Assembly: GCF_019670105.1 (NCBI RefSeq)
Contig: NZ_AP023032.1
Span: 2,350,972-2,414,971, forward strand
Origin: Agarivorans albus
GTDB lineage: Bacteria > Pseudomonadota > Gammaproteobacteria > Enterobacterales > Celerinatantimonadaceae
DNA: 64,000 bases
Direction of reading: 5' to 3'
Shown here: in pieces, positions 18,168 to 30,803 of the stretch
Numbering within the stretch: the stretch's first letter is position 1
How the letters are laid out: each line of letters starts with the position of its first letter
The notes under the pieces: model-generated
The model's input: only the letters and a program-made list of their open reading frames with translations
Databases searched by the model: none
What the model was told of the DNA's origin: nothing
Translations under genes and position numbers: made by a program

Positions 18168-19364
18168 ATGGCTGCTCATCCTTCCTCAAAGGATAACTCA
18201 GCAAATAGTCTTCGTAAGATCTGGTTTGATCCCAACGTAAGAGCGCTAGTTTTCCAAATTATTGTCGTTATCGGTGTTATTGGCTTCTTCTACTACATCA
18301 TCAGTAACGCGCTTTTCAACTTAGAACAACGTGGCATTACCACTGGTTTTGGTTTCATGAACCAAACCGCAGGCTTCGGCATTATTCAATCATTAGTCGA
18401 ATACGATGAAAGCCACACTTTTGGTCGAACTTTCGTTGTTGGACTGCTAAATACAATTTTAATATCGATATTAGGTATCATTTTCGCCACCATCCTCGGG
18501 TTTATTATGGGGGTGGCTCGTTTATCTAGTAACTGGTTAATTTCTAAAGTTGCCACGGTTTACATTGAAACCATGCGCAACATTCCTTTGCTACTTCAAA
18601 TATTTTTCTGGTACTTTGCGGTGCTTAGGGCTTTGCCAAGCCCTCGACAAAGTGCGCATATAGGCGAAGCGGTTTTCCTCAACGTACGTGGTTTATATAT
18701 GCCAAGTCCGGTGATGGAAGCTGGGTCTAACATAGTAGTATTTGCTTTTATCGCTGCCATTATCGGTTCGTTCATTATCGCTAAGTGGGCTAAAAAGCGC
18801 CAAATGGCTACCGGTCAACCCTTTCCGGTTTTTTCGGTATCAGCAGGTCTAATTGTACTACTACCACTACTTGCATTTTTTGTAATGGGTATGCCTATTT
18901 CACTAGATTACCCAGCTTTAAAAGGTTTTAACTTCCAAGGTGGTATGGTTGTTATCCCAGAACTTGCAGCGTTGTTAGTTGCTTTAACAACCTATACAGC
19001 TGCGTTTATTGCTGAGATTGTTCGCTCAGGCATTTTGGCGGTTAGCAAAGGTCAAAGTGAAGCAGCTGAATCACTCGGTTTAACTCGAACGCAAGCCTTA
19101 AAATTGGTGATTATTCCGCAGGCTATGCGAGTCATTATTCCGCCACTCACCAGCCAGTATTTAAACCTTACTAAGAACTCATCATTAGCTACAGCTATTG
19201 GTTACCCTGATTTGGTCTCAGTGTTCATGGGAACAACTCTTAACCAAACTGGACAAGCTATTGAAGTTATCGCCTTAACCATGGCAGTTTACTTAACTAT
19301 CAGTATTACAACTTCAATCTTGATGAACATTTACAACAAGAAAATGGCTTTAGTGGAGCGTTAA
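18168..19364 (+). CDS. aapQ: General L-amino-acid ABC transporter permease AapQ
   Basis: 398 residues, about eight membrane helices. It carries the long insertion typical of AapQ between the first helices and the permease core. The cytoplasmic EAA loop reads EAAESLGLTRTQALKLVIIPQAMR, the docking site for the ATPase. It forms the inner-membrane channel with AapM. One base separates its stop from aapM. Confidence 0.94.
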   Translation: MAAHPSSKDNSANSLRKIWFDPNVRALVFQIIVVIGVIGFFYYIISNALFNLEQRGITTGFGFMNQTAGFGIIQSLVEYDESHTFGRTFVVGLLNTILISILGIIFATILGFIMGVARLSSNWLISKVATVYIETMRNIPLLLQIFFWYFAVLRALPSPRQSAHIGEAVFLNVRGLYMPSPVMEAGSNIVVFAFIAAIIGSFIIAKWAKKRQMATGQPFPVFSVSAGLIVLLPLLAFFVMGMPISLDYPALKGFNFQGGMVVIPELAALLVALTTYTAAFIAEIVRSGILAVSKGQSEAAESLGLTRTQALKLVIIPQAMRVIIPPLTSQYLNLTKNSSLATAIGYPDLVSVFMGTTLNQTGQAIEVIALTMAVYLTISITTSILMNIYNKKMALVER

Positions 19365-19365
19365 T

Positions 19366-20457
19366 ATGTCAGAGCATCAATTTAAACCTGATTTAGCTCC
19401 ACCTAACCTCAGCGTAGGCTTTGTGGGTTGGCTAAAGAAAAATTTGTTTTCCTCATGGATAAACAGCTTTTTTACTCTGTTTATTCTTTACTTAATCGTT
19501 CCACCACTGGTATCCGCCATTCAATGGGTGTTCTTGGAAGCAGATTGGATAGGAGATAGCCGAGAGGCTTGTACCAGCGACGGCGCATGTTGGGTGTTTG
19601 TAGCAGATCGTTTCTCTCAGCTAATTTATGGCTTCTACCCTTCTGCAGAACGCTGGAGAGTAAATATTGTCTTTGTTACTTTCCTGATTCTAATCGCGGC
19701 ATTAGTCTATGAGAAAACACCTCATAAACCCAAAGTCGCAATTTTTAGCTTAGTTATCTACCCAGTAATTGTATTTTTCTTGTTACTCGGTGATTCGTTC
19801 GGCTTACCTAAAGTAGAAACCCACCAATGGGGTGGTTTAATGCTTACTTTGGTATTAGCTATTGTAGGCATTGTAGCGGCCTTACCATTTGGTATTTTAT
19901 TGGCGCTTGGGCGTCGTTCTCATATGCCGATAGTGCGAAGCTTTTGTACCATCTATATTGAGTTTTGGCGTGCGGTACCTTTAATCACCGTGTTGTTTAT
20001 GGCCTCTGTAATGTTGCCGCTGTTTGTAGGCTCTGAAGTTGATTTTAACAAGTTACTTCGTGCCATGATCGGTATCATCATGTTCCAGTCAGCCTACATG
20101 GCCGAAGTTATTCGTGGTGGCCTACAAGCTATACCAAAAGGTCAGTACGAAGCCGGCGAAGCACTAAATTTAACCTATTGGCAGTCGATGGGTTTAATTA
20201 TCTTGCCTCAGGCTTTGAAGATAACCATTCCTTCGATTGTTAATACCTTTATAGCGCTTTTCAAAGATACTAGTTTGGTATTGGTTATTGGATTATTCGA
20301 TTTATTGGCTATTGGTCAATCTGCATTAGCAGATCCAGAATGGCTTGGTTTCTCTACAGAAATGTACGTATTTATCGCTTTTGTATTTTGGGTGTTCTGT
20401 TTCGGTATGTCTCGCTATTCGATTCATCTTGAGAAGAAACTACACACAGGACATTAA
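19366..20457 (+). CDS. aapM: General L-amino-acid ABC transporter permease AapM
   Basis: 363 residues and about eight membrane helices; EAA loop [20 protein letters not shown]. The early RPL-type motif [19 protein letters not shown] is typical of polar amino-acid permeases. Heterodimer partner of AapQ. Follows aapQ by one base and precedes aapP by 14, so a single operon. Confidence 0.94.
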   Translation: MSEHQFKPDLAPPNLSVGFVGWLKKNLFSSWINSFFTLFILYLIVPPLVSAIQWVFLEADWIGDSREACTSDGACWVFVADRFSQLIYGFYPSAERWRVNIVFVTFLILIAALVYEKTPHKPKVAIFSLVIYPVIVFFLLLGDSFGLPKVETHQWGGLMLTLVLAIVGIVAALPFGILLALGRRSHMPIVRSFCTIYIEFWRAVPLITVLFMASVMLPLFVGSEVDFNKLLRAMIGIIMFQSAYMAEVIRGGLQAIPKGQYEAGEALNLTYWQSMGLIILPQALKITIPSIVNTFIALFKDTSLVLVIGLFDLLAIGQSALADPEWLGFSTEMYVFIAFVFWVFCFGMSRYSIHLEKKLHTGH

Positions 20458-20471
20458 TAAGGAAATTTTAC

Positions 20472-21230
20472 ATGACATCTAATCAAACAAACCCTGAAGT
20501 AGTTATTCAGCTCAAGGGAATGAACAAATGGTACGGTGAGTTTCACGTACTAAAGGACTTAGATCTTACCGTAGCCAAAGGCGAAAAAATTGTTATTTGT
20601 GGCCCTTCTGGTTCGGGCAAATCGACTATGATTCGCTGTATTAACCGCTTAGAAGAGCACCAAAAAGGCGACATCATTGTTAATGGCACCGAGCTACAGA
20701 GTGACCTAAAAAGTATTGAAACGGTGAGAAGTGATGTGGGGATGTGTTTCCAACACTTTAATCTATTCCCTCACCTAACCGTTTTACAAAACTGCTGCTT
20801 AGCGCCAATTTGGGTGAAAAAGATCCCTAAGGCAGAAGCAGAAGCCACAGCAATGAAATACTTAGAGCGGGTTAAAATCCCAGAGCAAGCTGATAAGTAC
20901 CCTGGCCAGCTTTCAGGTGGTCAGCAGCAACGTGTGGCTATCGCTCGAAGCTTATGTATGAATCCATCTATTATGTTGTTTGATGAACCTACTTCGGCAC
21001 TCGATCCTGAAATGGTTCGTGAAGTACTAGATGTAATGGTTGAACTGGCGAACGAAGGTATGACGATGCTTTGTGTAACTCACGAAATGGGCTTTGCTAA
21101 ACAAGTTGCTGATCGTGTGATATTCATGGACAGAGGTGAAATCATTGAAGAGAACGAGCCGGTAGAATTCTTTGAAAATCCGCAGTCAGACAGAACGAAA
21201 CTGTTCTTGAGTCAGATTCTTAATCACTAG
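20472..21230 (+). CDS. aapP: General L-amino-acid ABC transporter ATPase
   Basis: 252 residues with all ABC motifs: Walker [10 protein letters not shown] (44-52), Q-loop in [15 protein letters not shown], signature [15 protein letters not shown], Walker [13 protein letters not shown] and switch histidine in CVTHEMGFA. Drives amino-acid import through AapQM. Last gene of aapJQMP; followed by a terminator shared with ihfA. Confidence 0.95.
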   Translation: MTSNQTNPEVVIQLKGMNKWYGEFHVLKDLDLTVAKGEKIVICGPSGSGKSTMIRCINRLEEHQKGDIIVNGTELQSDLKSIETVRSDVGMCFQHFNLFPHLTVLQNCCLAPIWVKKIPKAEAEATAMKYLERVKIPEQADKYPGQLSGGQQQRVAIARSLCMNPSIMLFDEPTSALDPEMVREVLDVMVELANEGMTMLCVTHEMGFAKQVADRVIFMDRGEIIEENEPVEFFENPQSDRTKLFLSQILNH

Positions 21231-21260
21231 AATCTGTGACTTTATAAACTAAAGTAAAAG

Positions 21261-21287
21261 AAAAGGAAGCCAACTGGCTTCCTTTTT
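21261..21287. terminator. Bidirectional terminator between aapP and ihfA
   Basis: Stem AAAAGGAAGCC/GGCTTCCTTTT with a four-base loop. It gives a T-run on both strands and serves the converging aapP and ihfA transcripts. Confidence 0.92.
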
Positions 21288-21302
21288 TATGTCCTAAATA
21301 TG

Positions 21303-21596
21303 CTATTTAGGTTCGGCGTTCTCTACCCTACTTTTGAGCTTTTGCCCAGGACGGAAGGTGACTACTCGACGCGCAGAGATGGGGATATCTTCACCCGTTT
21401 TCGGATTACGACCAGGGCGTTGATTTTTCTCCCTTAGGTCAAAGTTACCGAAACCGGAAATTTTGACTTGTTCCCCACTTTCCAAAGCCACCCGTATTTC
21501 TTCAAAAAAAGCTTCTACTACTTCTTTAGACTCTCTTTTGCTAAAGCCTAAGTTTTCAAATAAATTTTCTGCCAGGTCAGCTTTAGTTAATGCCAT
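21303..21596 (-). CDS. ihfA: Integration host factor subunit alpha
   Basis: 97 residues, HU/IHF fold. [20 protein letters not shown] at the N-terminus and the arm with [20 protein letters not shown] identify the alpha subunit. With IHF-beta it bends DNA sharply. This matters here because NifA-dependent sigma-54 promoters commonly use IHF to bring upstream-bound activator to the polymerase. It starts two bases after the pheT stop, as in E. coli. Confidence 0.97.
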   Translation of the reverse strand: MALTKADLAENLFENLGFSKRESKEVVEAFFEEIRVALESGEQVKISGFGNFDLREKNQRPGRNPKTGEDIPISARRVVTFRPGQKLKSRVENAEPK

Positions 21597-21598
21597 AA

Positions 21599-23986
21599 CT
21601 AGTCCCTCAAGGATGCGTCAAACTCTGTACGTAACGCCTCTACAATGGTGTCAACTGTAGCGGCAATCTCTTTTTCTTCAAGGGTACGGCTTTGCTCTTG
21701 CAAGGTTAAACTGATAGCAATACTCTGCATATCGTCTGCAATGCCTTTCCCTTTGTATACATCGAATAAGTTTACGCCAACTAATTGATTTCCGCCAACT
21801 TTCTTAATGCAATTTAATAAATCGCTAGCTTTTACCTGTTGCGATACCAGTAAAGCAAGGTCGCGACGGTTTGCTGGGAACTTAGAAACTGGCTGGGCAT
21901 CTGGCAATTTGCGTTGAGTAACGGCGTCTAATACCAATTCGAATACAAATATCTTACTGCTCAAGCCAAACGCTTTAAGATGCTGAGGATGCAAAGCACC
22001 AACGTAACCAACCACTTCTCCGTTGCGCAAAATGTTAGCAGCTTGGCCAGGATGTAAAGCTGGGTTTTGAGTAGCTTCAAAGCTAAAAGAGCCTGCATCA
22101 ACAGTTTGTTGAATAAGCGCTTCTACATCACCTTTGATATCGAAGAAATCGAGTTCTCGTTCAGTGGTGTTCCAAGCTTCTTGATTAGCATTACCACTAA
22201 TTACACCTGCAAGCATTGGCGTTTGGCTAACACCATTTTCGGCATTTTGGTCTGGAACAAAACGTAAACCCGACTCAAATACTCGAACACGAGATTGCTG
22301 GCGCTTTTGGTTGTAAGAAACCGTGTCTAACAACCCGGTCAACAAGCTTAAGCGCATTACCGACATTTCTACAGAAATTGGGTGTGGCAATACCATTGTT
22401 TCTTGCTGTGGGTGCAACAGTTGTTGACGTTTAGGATCAACAAAGCTGTAAGTCACTGCTTCTTGGTAGCCGCGGGCACAAAGTAGCTGACGCAACTTAG
22501 TTGCTGGCAGTTCAACTTCTTGATGTTGACTCATTTTTAATGAAGCAACTGGAGAAACATTTGGAATGTTGTTGTAACCGTAAATACGAGCAACTTCTTC
22601 GATTAGGTCTTCTTCGATGTCCATATCAAAACGATAGCTAGGTGCAGTCGCATCCCAACCTTGCTCTGTTTCTGTTACCGACATACCTAAGCGAGTGAGG
22701 ATTTCACTAACTTGCTGTTTAGAAAAGCTATAACCGACAACTTTTTCTAAACGCGCGTGGCGTAGAGTAATTGTCTTCGCTTTAGGTAATTTAGTTTGGT
22801 CACCAGACTCAACGACAGGGCCAACTTCGCCACCGCAAATTTCAACAAGAAGTTGAGTAGCGCGCTCAATAGCTTGGTTTTGTAGTTGGTAATCTACGCC
22901 TCGCTCATAACGGTGTGATGAGTCTGTATGCAAACCATACTGTCTCGCTCTACCGGTAATTGCCAATTTACTGAAGAAAGCACACTCTAGGAAAATGTCT
23001 TGGCTAGTTTCAGTTACACCAGTTTTCTCGCCACCAAAAATTCCCGCCATTGCAATTGGACCAGTTTGGTCACAAATAGCTAAGGTGTTTTCTTTAAGCT
23101 CAACTTCATTACCGTCGAGTAAAACCAGTTTTTCACCATCGTTAGCTAAACGTACATCAATGGAGCCTGTTAGTTTCGCTAAATCAAAGGCATGCATAGG
23201 TTGCCCTTGCTCAACTAACACGTAATTTGTGATATCTACAACAGGATCGATTGAGCGAATACCACTGCGACGCAGACGCTCTTGCATCCATAACGGTGTT
23301 GCTGCTTTTACATTTACGCCTTTAATTACACGACCTAAATAACGTGGGCACTGCTCTGTAGCTTCAACATTTACCGTAAACGTATCGTTAATTGTTACTT
23401 CAGCGTTTTGCCATTGTGGCTCTGTTACGTCTAACTGATTTAGTACACCAACTTCTCTTGCTAAACCACGTAGGCTTAAACAATCTGCGCGGTTCGGCGT
23501 TAAATCTACTTCAATGATGACATCATCTAGCTTTAAGTAGTCACGTAAGTCGGCACCAATTGGAGCATCACTTGGCAATTCCATAATACCGTCGGATTCG
23601 TCACTAATGCCCAGTTCACTGTAGGCGCAAAGCATGCCATGAGAAGGTTGCCCACGTAACTTTGCTTTTTTGATTTTAAAGTCGCCCGGTAACACTGCAC
23701 CAACAGTTGCAACGGCTACTTTTAGACCTTGTCGGCAGTTTGGTGCGCCACATACAATGTCGAGTAACTCTTCAGCGCCAATATTGATTTTGGTAACACG
23801 AAGTTTATCGGCATCAGGATGTTGGCCGCATTCAACCACTTCGCCAATAACAACACCGTTAAAATCAGCCGCTACCGGCTCTATGCCATCAACTTCCAGG
23901 CCAGCCATAGTAATCTGTTCTGCTAACTCGTCGCGAGAATTGCTAGGGTTAACCCACTCTCTTAGCCAGGATTCACTAAATTTCAT
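21599..23986 (-). CDS. pheT: Phenylalanine-tRNA ligase beta subunit
   Basis: 795 residues, equal in length to the E. coli protein. N-terminal tRNA-binding (EMAP-like) domain around 40-150 with [10 protein letters not shown]3/B4 editing domain in the middle; B5 domain; catalytic-like core; C-terminal anticodon-binding FDX-ACB domain ([14 protein letters not shown]). Forms the alpha2-beta2 enzyme with PheS and edits mischarged Tyr-tRNA. Twelve bases downstream of pheS. Confidence 0.98.
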   Translation of the reverse strand: MKFSESWLREWVNPSNSRDELAEQITMAGLEVDGIEPVAADFNGVVIGEVVECGQHPDADKLRVTKINIGAEELLDIVCGAPNCRQGLKVAVATVGAVLPGDFKIKKAKLRGQPSHGMLCAYSELGISDESDGIMELPSDAPIGADLRDYLKLDDVIIEVDLTPNRADCLSLRGLAREVGVLNQLDVTEPQWQNAEVTINDTFTVNVEATEQCPRYLGRVIKGVNVKAATPLWMQERLRRSGIRSIDPVVDITNYVLVEQGQPMHAFDLAKLTGSIDVRLANDGEKLVLLDGNEVELKENTLAICDQTGPIAMAGIFGGEKTGVTETSQDIFLECAFFSKLAITGRARQYGLHTDSSHRYERGVDYQLQNQAIERATQLLVEICGGEVGPVVESGDQTKLPKAKTITLRHARLEKVVGYSFSKQQVSEILTRLGMSVTETEQGWDATAPSYRFDMDIEEDLIEEVARIYGYNNIPNVSPVASLKMSQHQEVELPATKLRQLLCARGYQEAVTYSFVDPKRQQLLHPQQETMVLPHPISVEMSVMRLSLLTGLLDTVSYNQKRQQSRVRVFESGLRFVPDQNAENGVSQTPMLAGVISGNANQEAWNTTERELDFFDIKGDVEALIQQTVDAGSFSFEATQNPALHPGQAANILRNGEVVGYVGALHPQHLKAFGLSSKIFVFELVLDAVTQRKLPDAQPVSKFPANRRDLALLVSQQVKASDLLNCIKKVGGNQLVGVNLFDVYKGKGIADDMQSIAISLTLQEQSRTLEEKEIAATVDTIVEALRTEFDASLRD

Positions 23987-23998
23987 CTCAATTAACCC

Positions 23999-25015
<1,017 letters not shown>

Positions 25016-25195
25016 TTAGTATTTAATAAGACCGGAAATAGTACTTTAATGAGTCGCTGATGGCTAGCGCGGAAGCTTGTTTGCTAAGGATTTTTATAGG
25101 AGTTTGTTGGGTATTTGAGCAGACGCTAAAATGTAATGGAAGTTGATGCTATAACTTACAGAGATTAAGGCCAAATTTGTTGAAAAAATGGTAAT

Positions 25196-25221
25196 AAAAA
25201 AGGGAGCCTAAGCTCCCTTTT
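25196..25221 (-). terminator. Rho-independent terminator after rplT
   Basis: Stem AAAAGGGAGC/GCTCCCTTTT with a CTAA loop. The minus strand continues into a T-run. It separates rplT from pheS, so pheST must have its own promoter in the next 200 bases. Confidence 0.9.
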
Positions 25222-25238
25222 CACAAACTTGATAAAAC

Positions 25239-25604
<366 letters not shown>

Positions 25605-25610
25605 CTAAAC

Positions 25611-25808
25611 TTATGCGTACGGCAACATGCGAACAATTGATGCAACATCAGATGCAGCAATCATACCCTTCGGACGAAGGTGACGTTTTACCTTAGTACG
25701 GCGCTTAGTCAGGATGTGACGAAGACCAGCTTGTTTGTATTTAAAACCACCAGAAGCAGTTTTCTTAAAGCGCTTAGCTGCGCCTTTGTTCGATTTCATT
25801 TTTGGCAT
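25611..25808 (-). CDS. rpmI: 50S ribosomal protein L35
   Basis: 65 residues, [20 protein letters not shown] start, [15 protein letters not shown] middle and a VRMLPYA end: a standard L35. Sits between infC and rplT. A stem-loop separates it from infC, so it can be expressed partly on its own. Confidence 0.99.
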   Translation of the reverse strand: MPKMKSNKGAAKRFKKTASGGFKYKQAGLRHILTKRRTKVKRHLRPKGMIAASDVASIVRMLPYA

Positions 25809-25855
25809 TTACATGCACTCCGCATTGCGAGTTTAACAACATATAACTAAAGGCG

Positions 25856-25887
25856 AACAAAAACAGCTTACTCGTTAAAGTAAGCTG
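25856..25887 (-). terminator. Terminator or attenuator between infC and rpmI
   Basis: On the minus strand, CAGCTTACT and AGTAAGCTG pair around a six-base loop and are followed by TTTTTG. It could end infC transcripts or act in the rpmI-rplT leader, where L20 autoregulation operates in E. coli. Confidence 0.75.
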
Positions 25888-25908
25888 CTTGTTACTTGGA
25901 TGCCTTAG

Positions 25909-26454
25909 TTACTTCTTTTTAGGGCCTAACACCATAACAGCTTGGCGACCTTCCATTTTTGGAAAAGCTTCCACAACTGCTAGCTCTTCTAAATCACCTT
26001 TAATGCGATTTAAAAGATCAAAGCCTAAGCTTTGGTGTGCCATTTCACGACCACGGAAACGTAGCGTTACTTTAGCTTTATTACCCTCTTCTAGAAAGCG
26101 AACCAGGTTGCGTAGTTTTACCTGATAGTCGCCTTCGTCAGTTCCAGGTCGGAATTTTATTTCCTTAACCTGAATCTGTTTTTGCTTCTTCTTCTGTTCT
26201 TTTACAGATTTACTCTTTTCGTAAATGAACTTACCGTAATCCATGACCCGACAAACAGGTGGTTCAGCATTCGGACTAATTTCAACTAAATCAACGCCAG
26301 ATTCTTCGGCAATGTTTAGCGCTTCATTCAAACTTACAATGCCGATGGACTCGCCATCTAAGCCATTAAGGCGTACTTCTTGAGCTTGAATTTCTTCATT
26401 TATCTTATGTGCTCTTGCAGCTTGTTGCTGACCACGTCTTCCGGTTTTTATAAT
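25909..26454 (-). CDS. infC: Translation initiation factor IF-3 (AUU start)
   Basis: 181 residues when read from the ATT codon at 26454-26452, which directly follows the thrS stop TAA. The frame from there ([20 protein letters not shown]) aligns with the whole E. coli IF-3 N-terminus, whereas the first ordinary start would remove about 40 residues. A GAGGT ribosome site lies six bases upstream inside thrS. Core motifs: [35 protein letters not shown] and [12 protein letters not shown]-3 rejects non-standard start codons, so an AUU start provides negative autoregulation, as in E. coli. Confidence 0.96.
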   Translation of the reverse strand: MIKTGRRGQQQAARAHKINEEIQAQEVRLNGLDGESIGIVSLNEALNIAEESGVDLVEISPNAEPPVCRVMDYGKFIYEKSKSVKEQKKKQKQIQVKEIKFRPGTDEGDYQVKLRNLVRFLEEGNKAKVTLRFRGREMAHQSLGFDLLNRIKGDLEELAVVEAFPKMEGRQAVMVLGPKKK

Positions 26455-28380
26455 TTATACCTCAATACAATTATTGTCACGATTGGTGATTTCTTGCTTA
26501 ACTTGCTCAACAAACTTGTCTACTGCAAATTTGCCTAAGTCATCACCCTTACGAGTTCTAACCGCAACCTCATTACTTTCGACTTCTTTATCGCCGACTA
26601 CTAACAAATAAGGAATACGCTTTAGAGTATGTTCGCGGATTTTAAAGCCTATCTTCTCATTTCTCAAGTCCGCAATGGCTCTAATGCCCTGTTTATTTAA
26701 TTTTTTTACTACTTGATGGACAAAATCAGCCTGTTTATCAGTAATATTCATGACAACAACCTGTCTAGGAGCTAACCAAGTTGGGAAGAAACCAGAATAT
26801 TCCTCTGTCAAAATACCAATAAAGCGTTCAAGTGAACCTAAAATGGCGCGGTGAATCATTACCGGTACATGGCGTTCATTGTCTTCTCCAACAAATGAAG
26901 CAGACAAACGACCTGGCATTGAGAAATCTAACTGAACAGTACCACATTGCCATGCTCTATCTAGGCAGTCGTGAAGAGTGAACTCAATTTTAGGGCCGTA
27001 AAACGCACCTTCTCCCGGCAAATAAGAAAATTCGATCCCTTTTGATGTTAATGCATCAGCCAAGGCTTTTTCAGATTTATCCCAAGTTTCGTCGTCACCT
27101 ACTCGCTGCTCTGGGCGAGTAGAGAGTTTTACTTCAATTTCTTCAAAGCCGAAGGTTTTGTATGTTTCGTAAACCATGTCGATACACGAAGCAACTTCAT
27201 CTTGAATTTGGTCTTCAGTACAGAAGATGTGCGCATCATCTTGGGTAAAGCCACGCACACGCATCAAACCATGTAATGAACCAGATGGCTCGTTACGGTG
27301 ACAAGATCCAAACTCAGCCATGCGCAATGGAAGATCACGGTAAGACTTCAAACCTTGGTTAAAGATTTGAATATGACCCGGACAGTTCATCGGCTTAACA
27401 GCGTATTCACGGCTTTCTGACTGCGTAGTAAACATTGCGTCTGAATACTTATCCCAGTGCCCAGACTGCTCCCACAAACTACGATCCATAATTTGCGGTG
27501 CTTTTACTTCTTGATAATCGTACTTAGTTAACTGCTCACGTACATACGTTTCTAACTGACGGAAAATCGTCCAACCAGAGTCATGCCAGAACACCATACC
27601 TGGTGCTTCTTCTTGCATGTGGTAAAGGTCTAGCTGCTTACCAATTTTACGGTGGTCGCGCTTAGCGGCTTCTTCAAGACGTTTTAAGTATGCAGCTAGT
27701 TGTTTTTTATCTGCCCATGCGGTGCCATATACACGTTGCAACATTTTATTTTTGCTATCGCCACGCCAATATGCACCAGCTACTTTCATCAATTTAAAAT
27801 GATGACAGAACTTCATGTTAGGTACGTGTGGACCGCGACACATGTCTACGTATTCTTCGTGATGGTAAAGCCCAGGAGTGGCACTTGCCTCAATACCTTC
27901 GATAATCTCTAGCTTGTATGGTTCTTCGCGTTGTTCGAATACCGCTTTTGCCTCCGCTAGAGGCACTGTCTTTTTAACTACATCGTAGTTAGTTTTGGCC
28001 AGTGCTTTCATGCGTTTTTCAAGGTTTTCAATATCTTCTTGAGTAAGCGAATGCTCTAAATCAATATCGTAGTAAAAGCCATTATCAATAGTAGGACCAA
28101 TAGCCATTTTAGTTTCAGGCCACATTTGTTTAATGGCATGACCCAATAAGTGAGCACAAGAGTGACGAATGATTTCTAACCCATCTTCGTCTTTAGCGGT
28201 GATAATCGCTACTTGAGCATCTTCAGAAATAAGTTCACAGGCATCTACACGTTCGCCGTTTACACGGCCAGCAATACACGCTTTAGCTAAGCCTGGGCCG
28301 ATATCGGCTGCGATATCCATAGTTGAAACTGGGTTTTCGAATTGACGTTGACTACCGTCAGGAAGAGTAATAACTGGCAT
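26455..28380 (-). CDS. thrS: Threonine-tRNA ligase
   Basis: 641 residues. N-terminal TGS domain (1-62), editing domain with [10 protein letters not shown] and HXXXH-type zinc residues, class II core with motif 2 ([20 protein letters not shown]) and motif 3, and a C-terminal anticodon domain ([14 protein letters not shown]). Charges tRNA-Thr and edits Ser. First gene of the thrS-infC-rpmI-rplT unit; stop and infC start are adjacent. Confidence 0.98.
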   Translation of the reverse strand: MPVITLPDGSQRQFENPVSTMDIAADIGPGLAKACIAGRVNGERVDACELISEDAQVAIITAKDEDGLEIIRHSCAHLLGHAIKQMWPETKMAIGPTIDNGFYYDIDLEHSLTQEDIENLEKRMKALAKTNYDVVKKTVPLAEAKAVFEQREEPYKLEIIEGIEASATPGLYHHEEYVDMCRGPHVPNMKFCHHFKLMKVAGAYWRGDSKNKMLQRVYGTAWADKKQLAAYLKRLEEAAKRDHRKIGKQLDLYHMQEEAPGMVFWHDSGWTIFRQLETYVREQLTKYDYQEVKAPQIMDRSLWEQSGHWDKYSDAMFTTQSESREYAVKPMNCPGHIQIFNQGLKSYRDLPLRMAEFGSCHRNEPSGSLHGLMRVRGFTQDDAHIFCTEDQIQDEVASCIDMVYETYKTFGFEEIEVKLSTRPEQRVGDDETWDKSEKALADALTSKGIEFSYLPGEGAFYGPKIEFTLHDCLDRAWQCGTVQLDFSMPGRLSASFVGEDNERHVPVMIHRAILGSLERFIGILTEEYSGFFPTWLAPRQVVVMNITDKQADFVHQVVKKLNKQGIRAIADLRNEKIGFKIREHTLKRIPYLLVVGDKEVESNEVAVRTRKGDDLGKFAVDKFVEQVKQEITNRDNNCIEV

Positions 28381-28586
28381 ATTTATCCTTGCTCATACAG
28401 TGGTGATGCCTACCAAACATCACATGATTTAGTCGATAAAATTGAGTACTTAATGCACTTAAAAGATGGGCAATATTAAAGGTCTGAGCAGATAACTTCA
28501 ATAGCTTATGGTTTATTGATCTTGATACTCGTTGATCTCACCAATTTGAACCATAATTAGACAGTGGACATATTGGAGTAGTTGTT

Positions 28587-28790
28587 ATGAAAAACTATGT
28601 CGAAAAAATGATTTCTTGCCCAACCTGCGGTCACCATACTCCCCTTATTATGGATGCGAGTAACGGTGACCAAGACTTTTATGAAGACTGTCGAGTATGT
28701 TGTAACCCAATACACTGTCGTTTACAGGTTGATGAAAGCAACGAGAAATTATTGGCCTTTGTAGACGCCGACGACGAACAGTACTTTTAA
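28587..28790 (+). CDS. CPXCG-motif cysteine-rich small protein
   Basis: 67 residues with zinc-ribbon cysteines: CPTCG near the N-terminus and CRVCCNPIHC in the middle, plus an acidic C-terminus. It belongs to the CPXCG-motif family of small gammaproteobacterial proteins of unknown function. A GGAG site lies ten bases before the chosen ATG; an internal ATG seven codons later is possible. It converges on ribE, and their stops share TTAA. Confidence 0.8.
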   Translation: MKNYVEKMISCPTCGHHTPLIMDASNGDQDFYEDCRVCCNPIHCRLQVDESNEKLLAFVDADDEQYF

Positions 28791-29407
28791 CTTAACCACC
28801 GTTTTAAGTCACCGCTTACCGCTAAGTTTTTGATGGTATCAATCGCTGTCTGAGTTGCGCTGTCTATTTCAATATTCACAAAATCACCTAGTTGCTTGTC
28901 ACCTAGGGTAGTAACCCGCAAGGTTTCGGGAATAATGTGCAGCCAGAACCCCTGCTCACTCAGTTTTCCAACCGTTAAACTGGCGCCATCAACACACACA
29001 AAGCCCTTATAGATAACATAATCGCGCCACGCCTTATCTAAGGCTAGATGAATAGCCAAGTTGTTCTCTGTTGGTAACAACTCAATTATTTTAGCAGTAC
29101 TATGAATATGGCCAGAGACAAGATGACCACCAATTTCGTCCCCTACCTTCGCTGCGCGTTCAATATTTACTAAATCCCCTTCTTTTATTGTGCCTAAGTT
29201 TGTTAGACTTAGCGTTTCTTGAATCAAGTCGAATTGAACACCTTGTTCGCTAATGTTTACCACCGTTAAACAGGTTCCGTTTACGGCCACACTAGCGCCT
29301 ATTTTCAAGCCTTCGGTATCCGCTAAATCAACCCAGAGCTGCATGAATCCTGGTGATAACTCGACTTTGACTACTTTTCTTTTATTCTGAACAATTCCGG
29401 TGAACAT
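28787..29407 (-). CDS. ribE: Riboflavin synthase alpha chain
   Basis: 206 residues from ATG 29407, giving the invariant N-terminus MFTGIVQ. Two tandem lumazine-binding repeats: first with GASVAVNGTCLTVV and ERAAKVGDEIGGHLVSGH, second with GFVCVDGASLTVGKL. It dismutates two 6,7-dimethyl-8-ribityllumazine to riboflavin. The start codon overlaps that of the divergent norM by two bases. Confidence 0.97.
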   Translation of the reverse strand: MFTGIVQNKRKVVKVELSPGFMQLWVDLADTEGLKIGASVAVNGTCLTVVNISEQGVQFDLIQETLSLTNLGTIKEGDLVNIERAAKVGDEIGGHLVSGHIHSTAKIIELLPTENNLAIHLALDKAWRDYVIYKGFVCVDGASLTVGKLSEQGFWLHIIPETLRVTTLGDKQLGDFVNIEIDSATQTAIDTIKNLAVSGDLKRWLS

Positions 29408-30803
29408 GAAGCATTTTTTCCTGGGTTTTAAACAACGATTTTCCAAAGAGTGTTTTGCCATACTACGGCTAGCAGGGCCAATTGTAGTTGCTCAACTTAC
29501 CATAACCGGTATGAGTTTTGTTGATACGATTATGGCAGGCTCGGTAAGCCCTACCGATTTAGCTGCTGTGGCTGTTGCCGCTAGCTTTTTTAACCCAATT
29601 ATTTTGTTACTACAAGGCATATTAATGGCTGTTACGCCTCTAGTTGCCTATCAAATTGGCGCTAAGCAAGCTCATAAGGGCGGAAACATATTTCGCCAAG
29701 CCTTAGTTATTTCGATGTTTCTTGCCGCTGCTGCTTGGGCCATTTTATGGTTTGCACCTAATGTATTTAACATTATGGATGTCGAAGAGCAGCTAGTTGG
29801 TCTAACAAAACAATACTTGTATTTTGTTAGTTTTGGATTGCCTGCTTTTGCTTTATACCAAGTATTGCGAGGGGTTAACGAGGCCTGCTCAAACATTAAA
29901 GCCATTATGATCATTGGCATAATGGGCTTGCTAATAAACATCCCGATTAACTACATCTTCATTAATGGTTTGTTTGGCATGCCAAAACTGGGTGGCGCCG
30001 GCTGTGGTGTTGCCACGGCAATGGTTAATTGGTTTATGGCTGTAGCCATGTTGATTTACGCCACCAGAAGTAAAACCTTATTACCACTTAACTTGTTTGA
30101 ACGATATCAAGGGATTGATTGGCCAATCGTATCGCGAATATTCAAATTAGGTTTGCCAATTGGCGGCGCCATATTTTTTGAAGTAACGCTGTTCTCTATG
30201 ATTGCTTTGCTGTTATCGCCACTTGGTGCAGACATTGTAGCTGCTCACCAGATTGCGCTTAACTTCACCTCAATGGTATTTATGTTGCCATTAAGCATTG
30301 GCATCGCACTTACTATTCGTGTTGGCAATTTTATGGGTGAAAAGTCGCTAGATAAAGCTCAAGTGTGCGCCTATAGCGGAATTATACTTTCCATTATTAT
30401 TACCTTGTTTATAGCAACGGCCACTATCGTATTTCGTCACGACATTATCGCTTGGTACACAGAAAACACCACCGTAGCTGCCATTGCAGCTCCACTATTT
30501 TTGTTAGCGGCCACCTATCAGCTATCAGATTCAATGCAGGTATGTTGCGCTGGTGCGCTTAGGGGTTATCAAGATACTCGTTTCATTTTAATCGTTACCC
30601 TAATTAGTTTTTGGCCAATTGGCTTGGGTGTTGGATCTATACTTACATTTACCGATTATTTAACCGAAGAGCCAATGGGAGTGATCGGTTTCTGGATAGC
30701 CATAGTACTAGCACTAACTGCCTGCGCTATTGGTTTGTGCTGGCGACTAATTTGGGCGAGCAATAACCCAGACAAACTTCACTTAATAAACAAGGAAGCA
30801 TGA
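29406..30803 (+). CDS. norM: MATE-family multidrug/Na+ antiporter NorM (MdtK)
   Basis: 465 residues, twelve membrane helices in two pseudo-symmetric halves. Family motifs include MSFVDTIMAG in helix 1 and CCAGALRGYQDTR after helix 10. NorM/MdtK expels cationic drugs and dyes with Na+ or H+ coupling. An in-frame GTG six bases upstream is an alternative start; the ATG is preferred. Adjacent divergent ribE-norM(mdtK) order is known in enterobacteria. Overlaps the next gene by four bases. Confidence 0.94.
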   Translation: MKHFFLGFKQRFSKECFAILRLAGPIVVAQLTITGMSFVDTIMAGSVSPTDLAAVAVAASFFNPIILLLQGILMAVTPLVAYQIGAKQAHKGGNIFRQALVISMFLAAAAWAILWFAPNVFNIMDVEEQLVGLTKQYLYFVSFGLPAFALYQVLRGVNEACSNIKAIMIIGIMGLLINIPINYIFINGLFGMPKLGGAGCGVATAMVNWFMAVAMLIYATRSKTLLPLNLFERYQGIDWPIVSRIFKLGLPIGGAIFFEVTLFSMIALLLSPLGADIVAAHQIALNFTSMVFMLPLSIGIALTIRVGNFMGEKSLDKAQVCAYSGIILSIIITLFIATATIVFRHDIIAWYTENTTVAAIAAPLFLLAATYQLSDSMQVCCAGALRGYQDTRFILIVTLISFWPIGLGVGSILTFTDYLTEEPMGVIGFWIAIVLALTACAIGLCWRLIWASNNPDKLHLINKEA

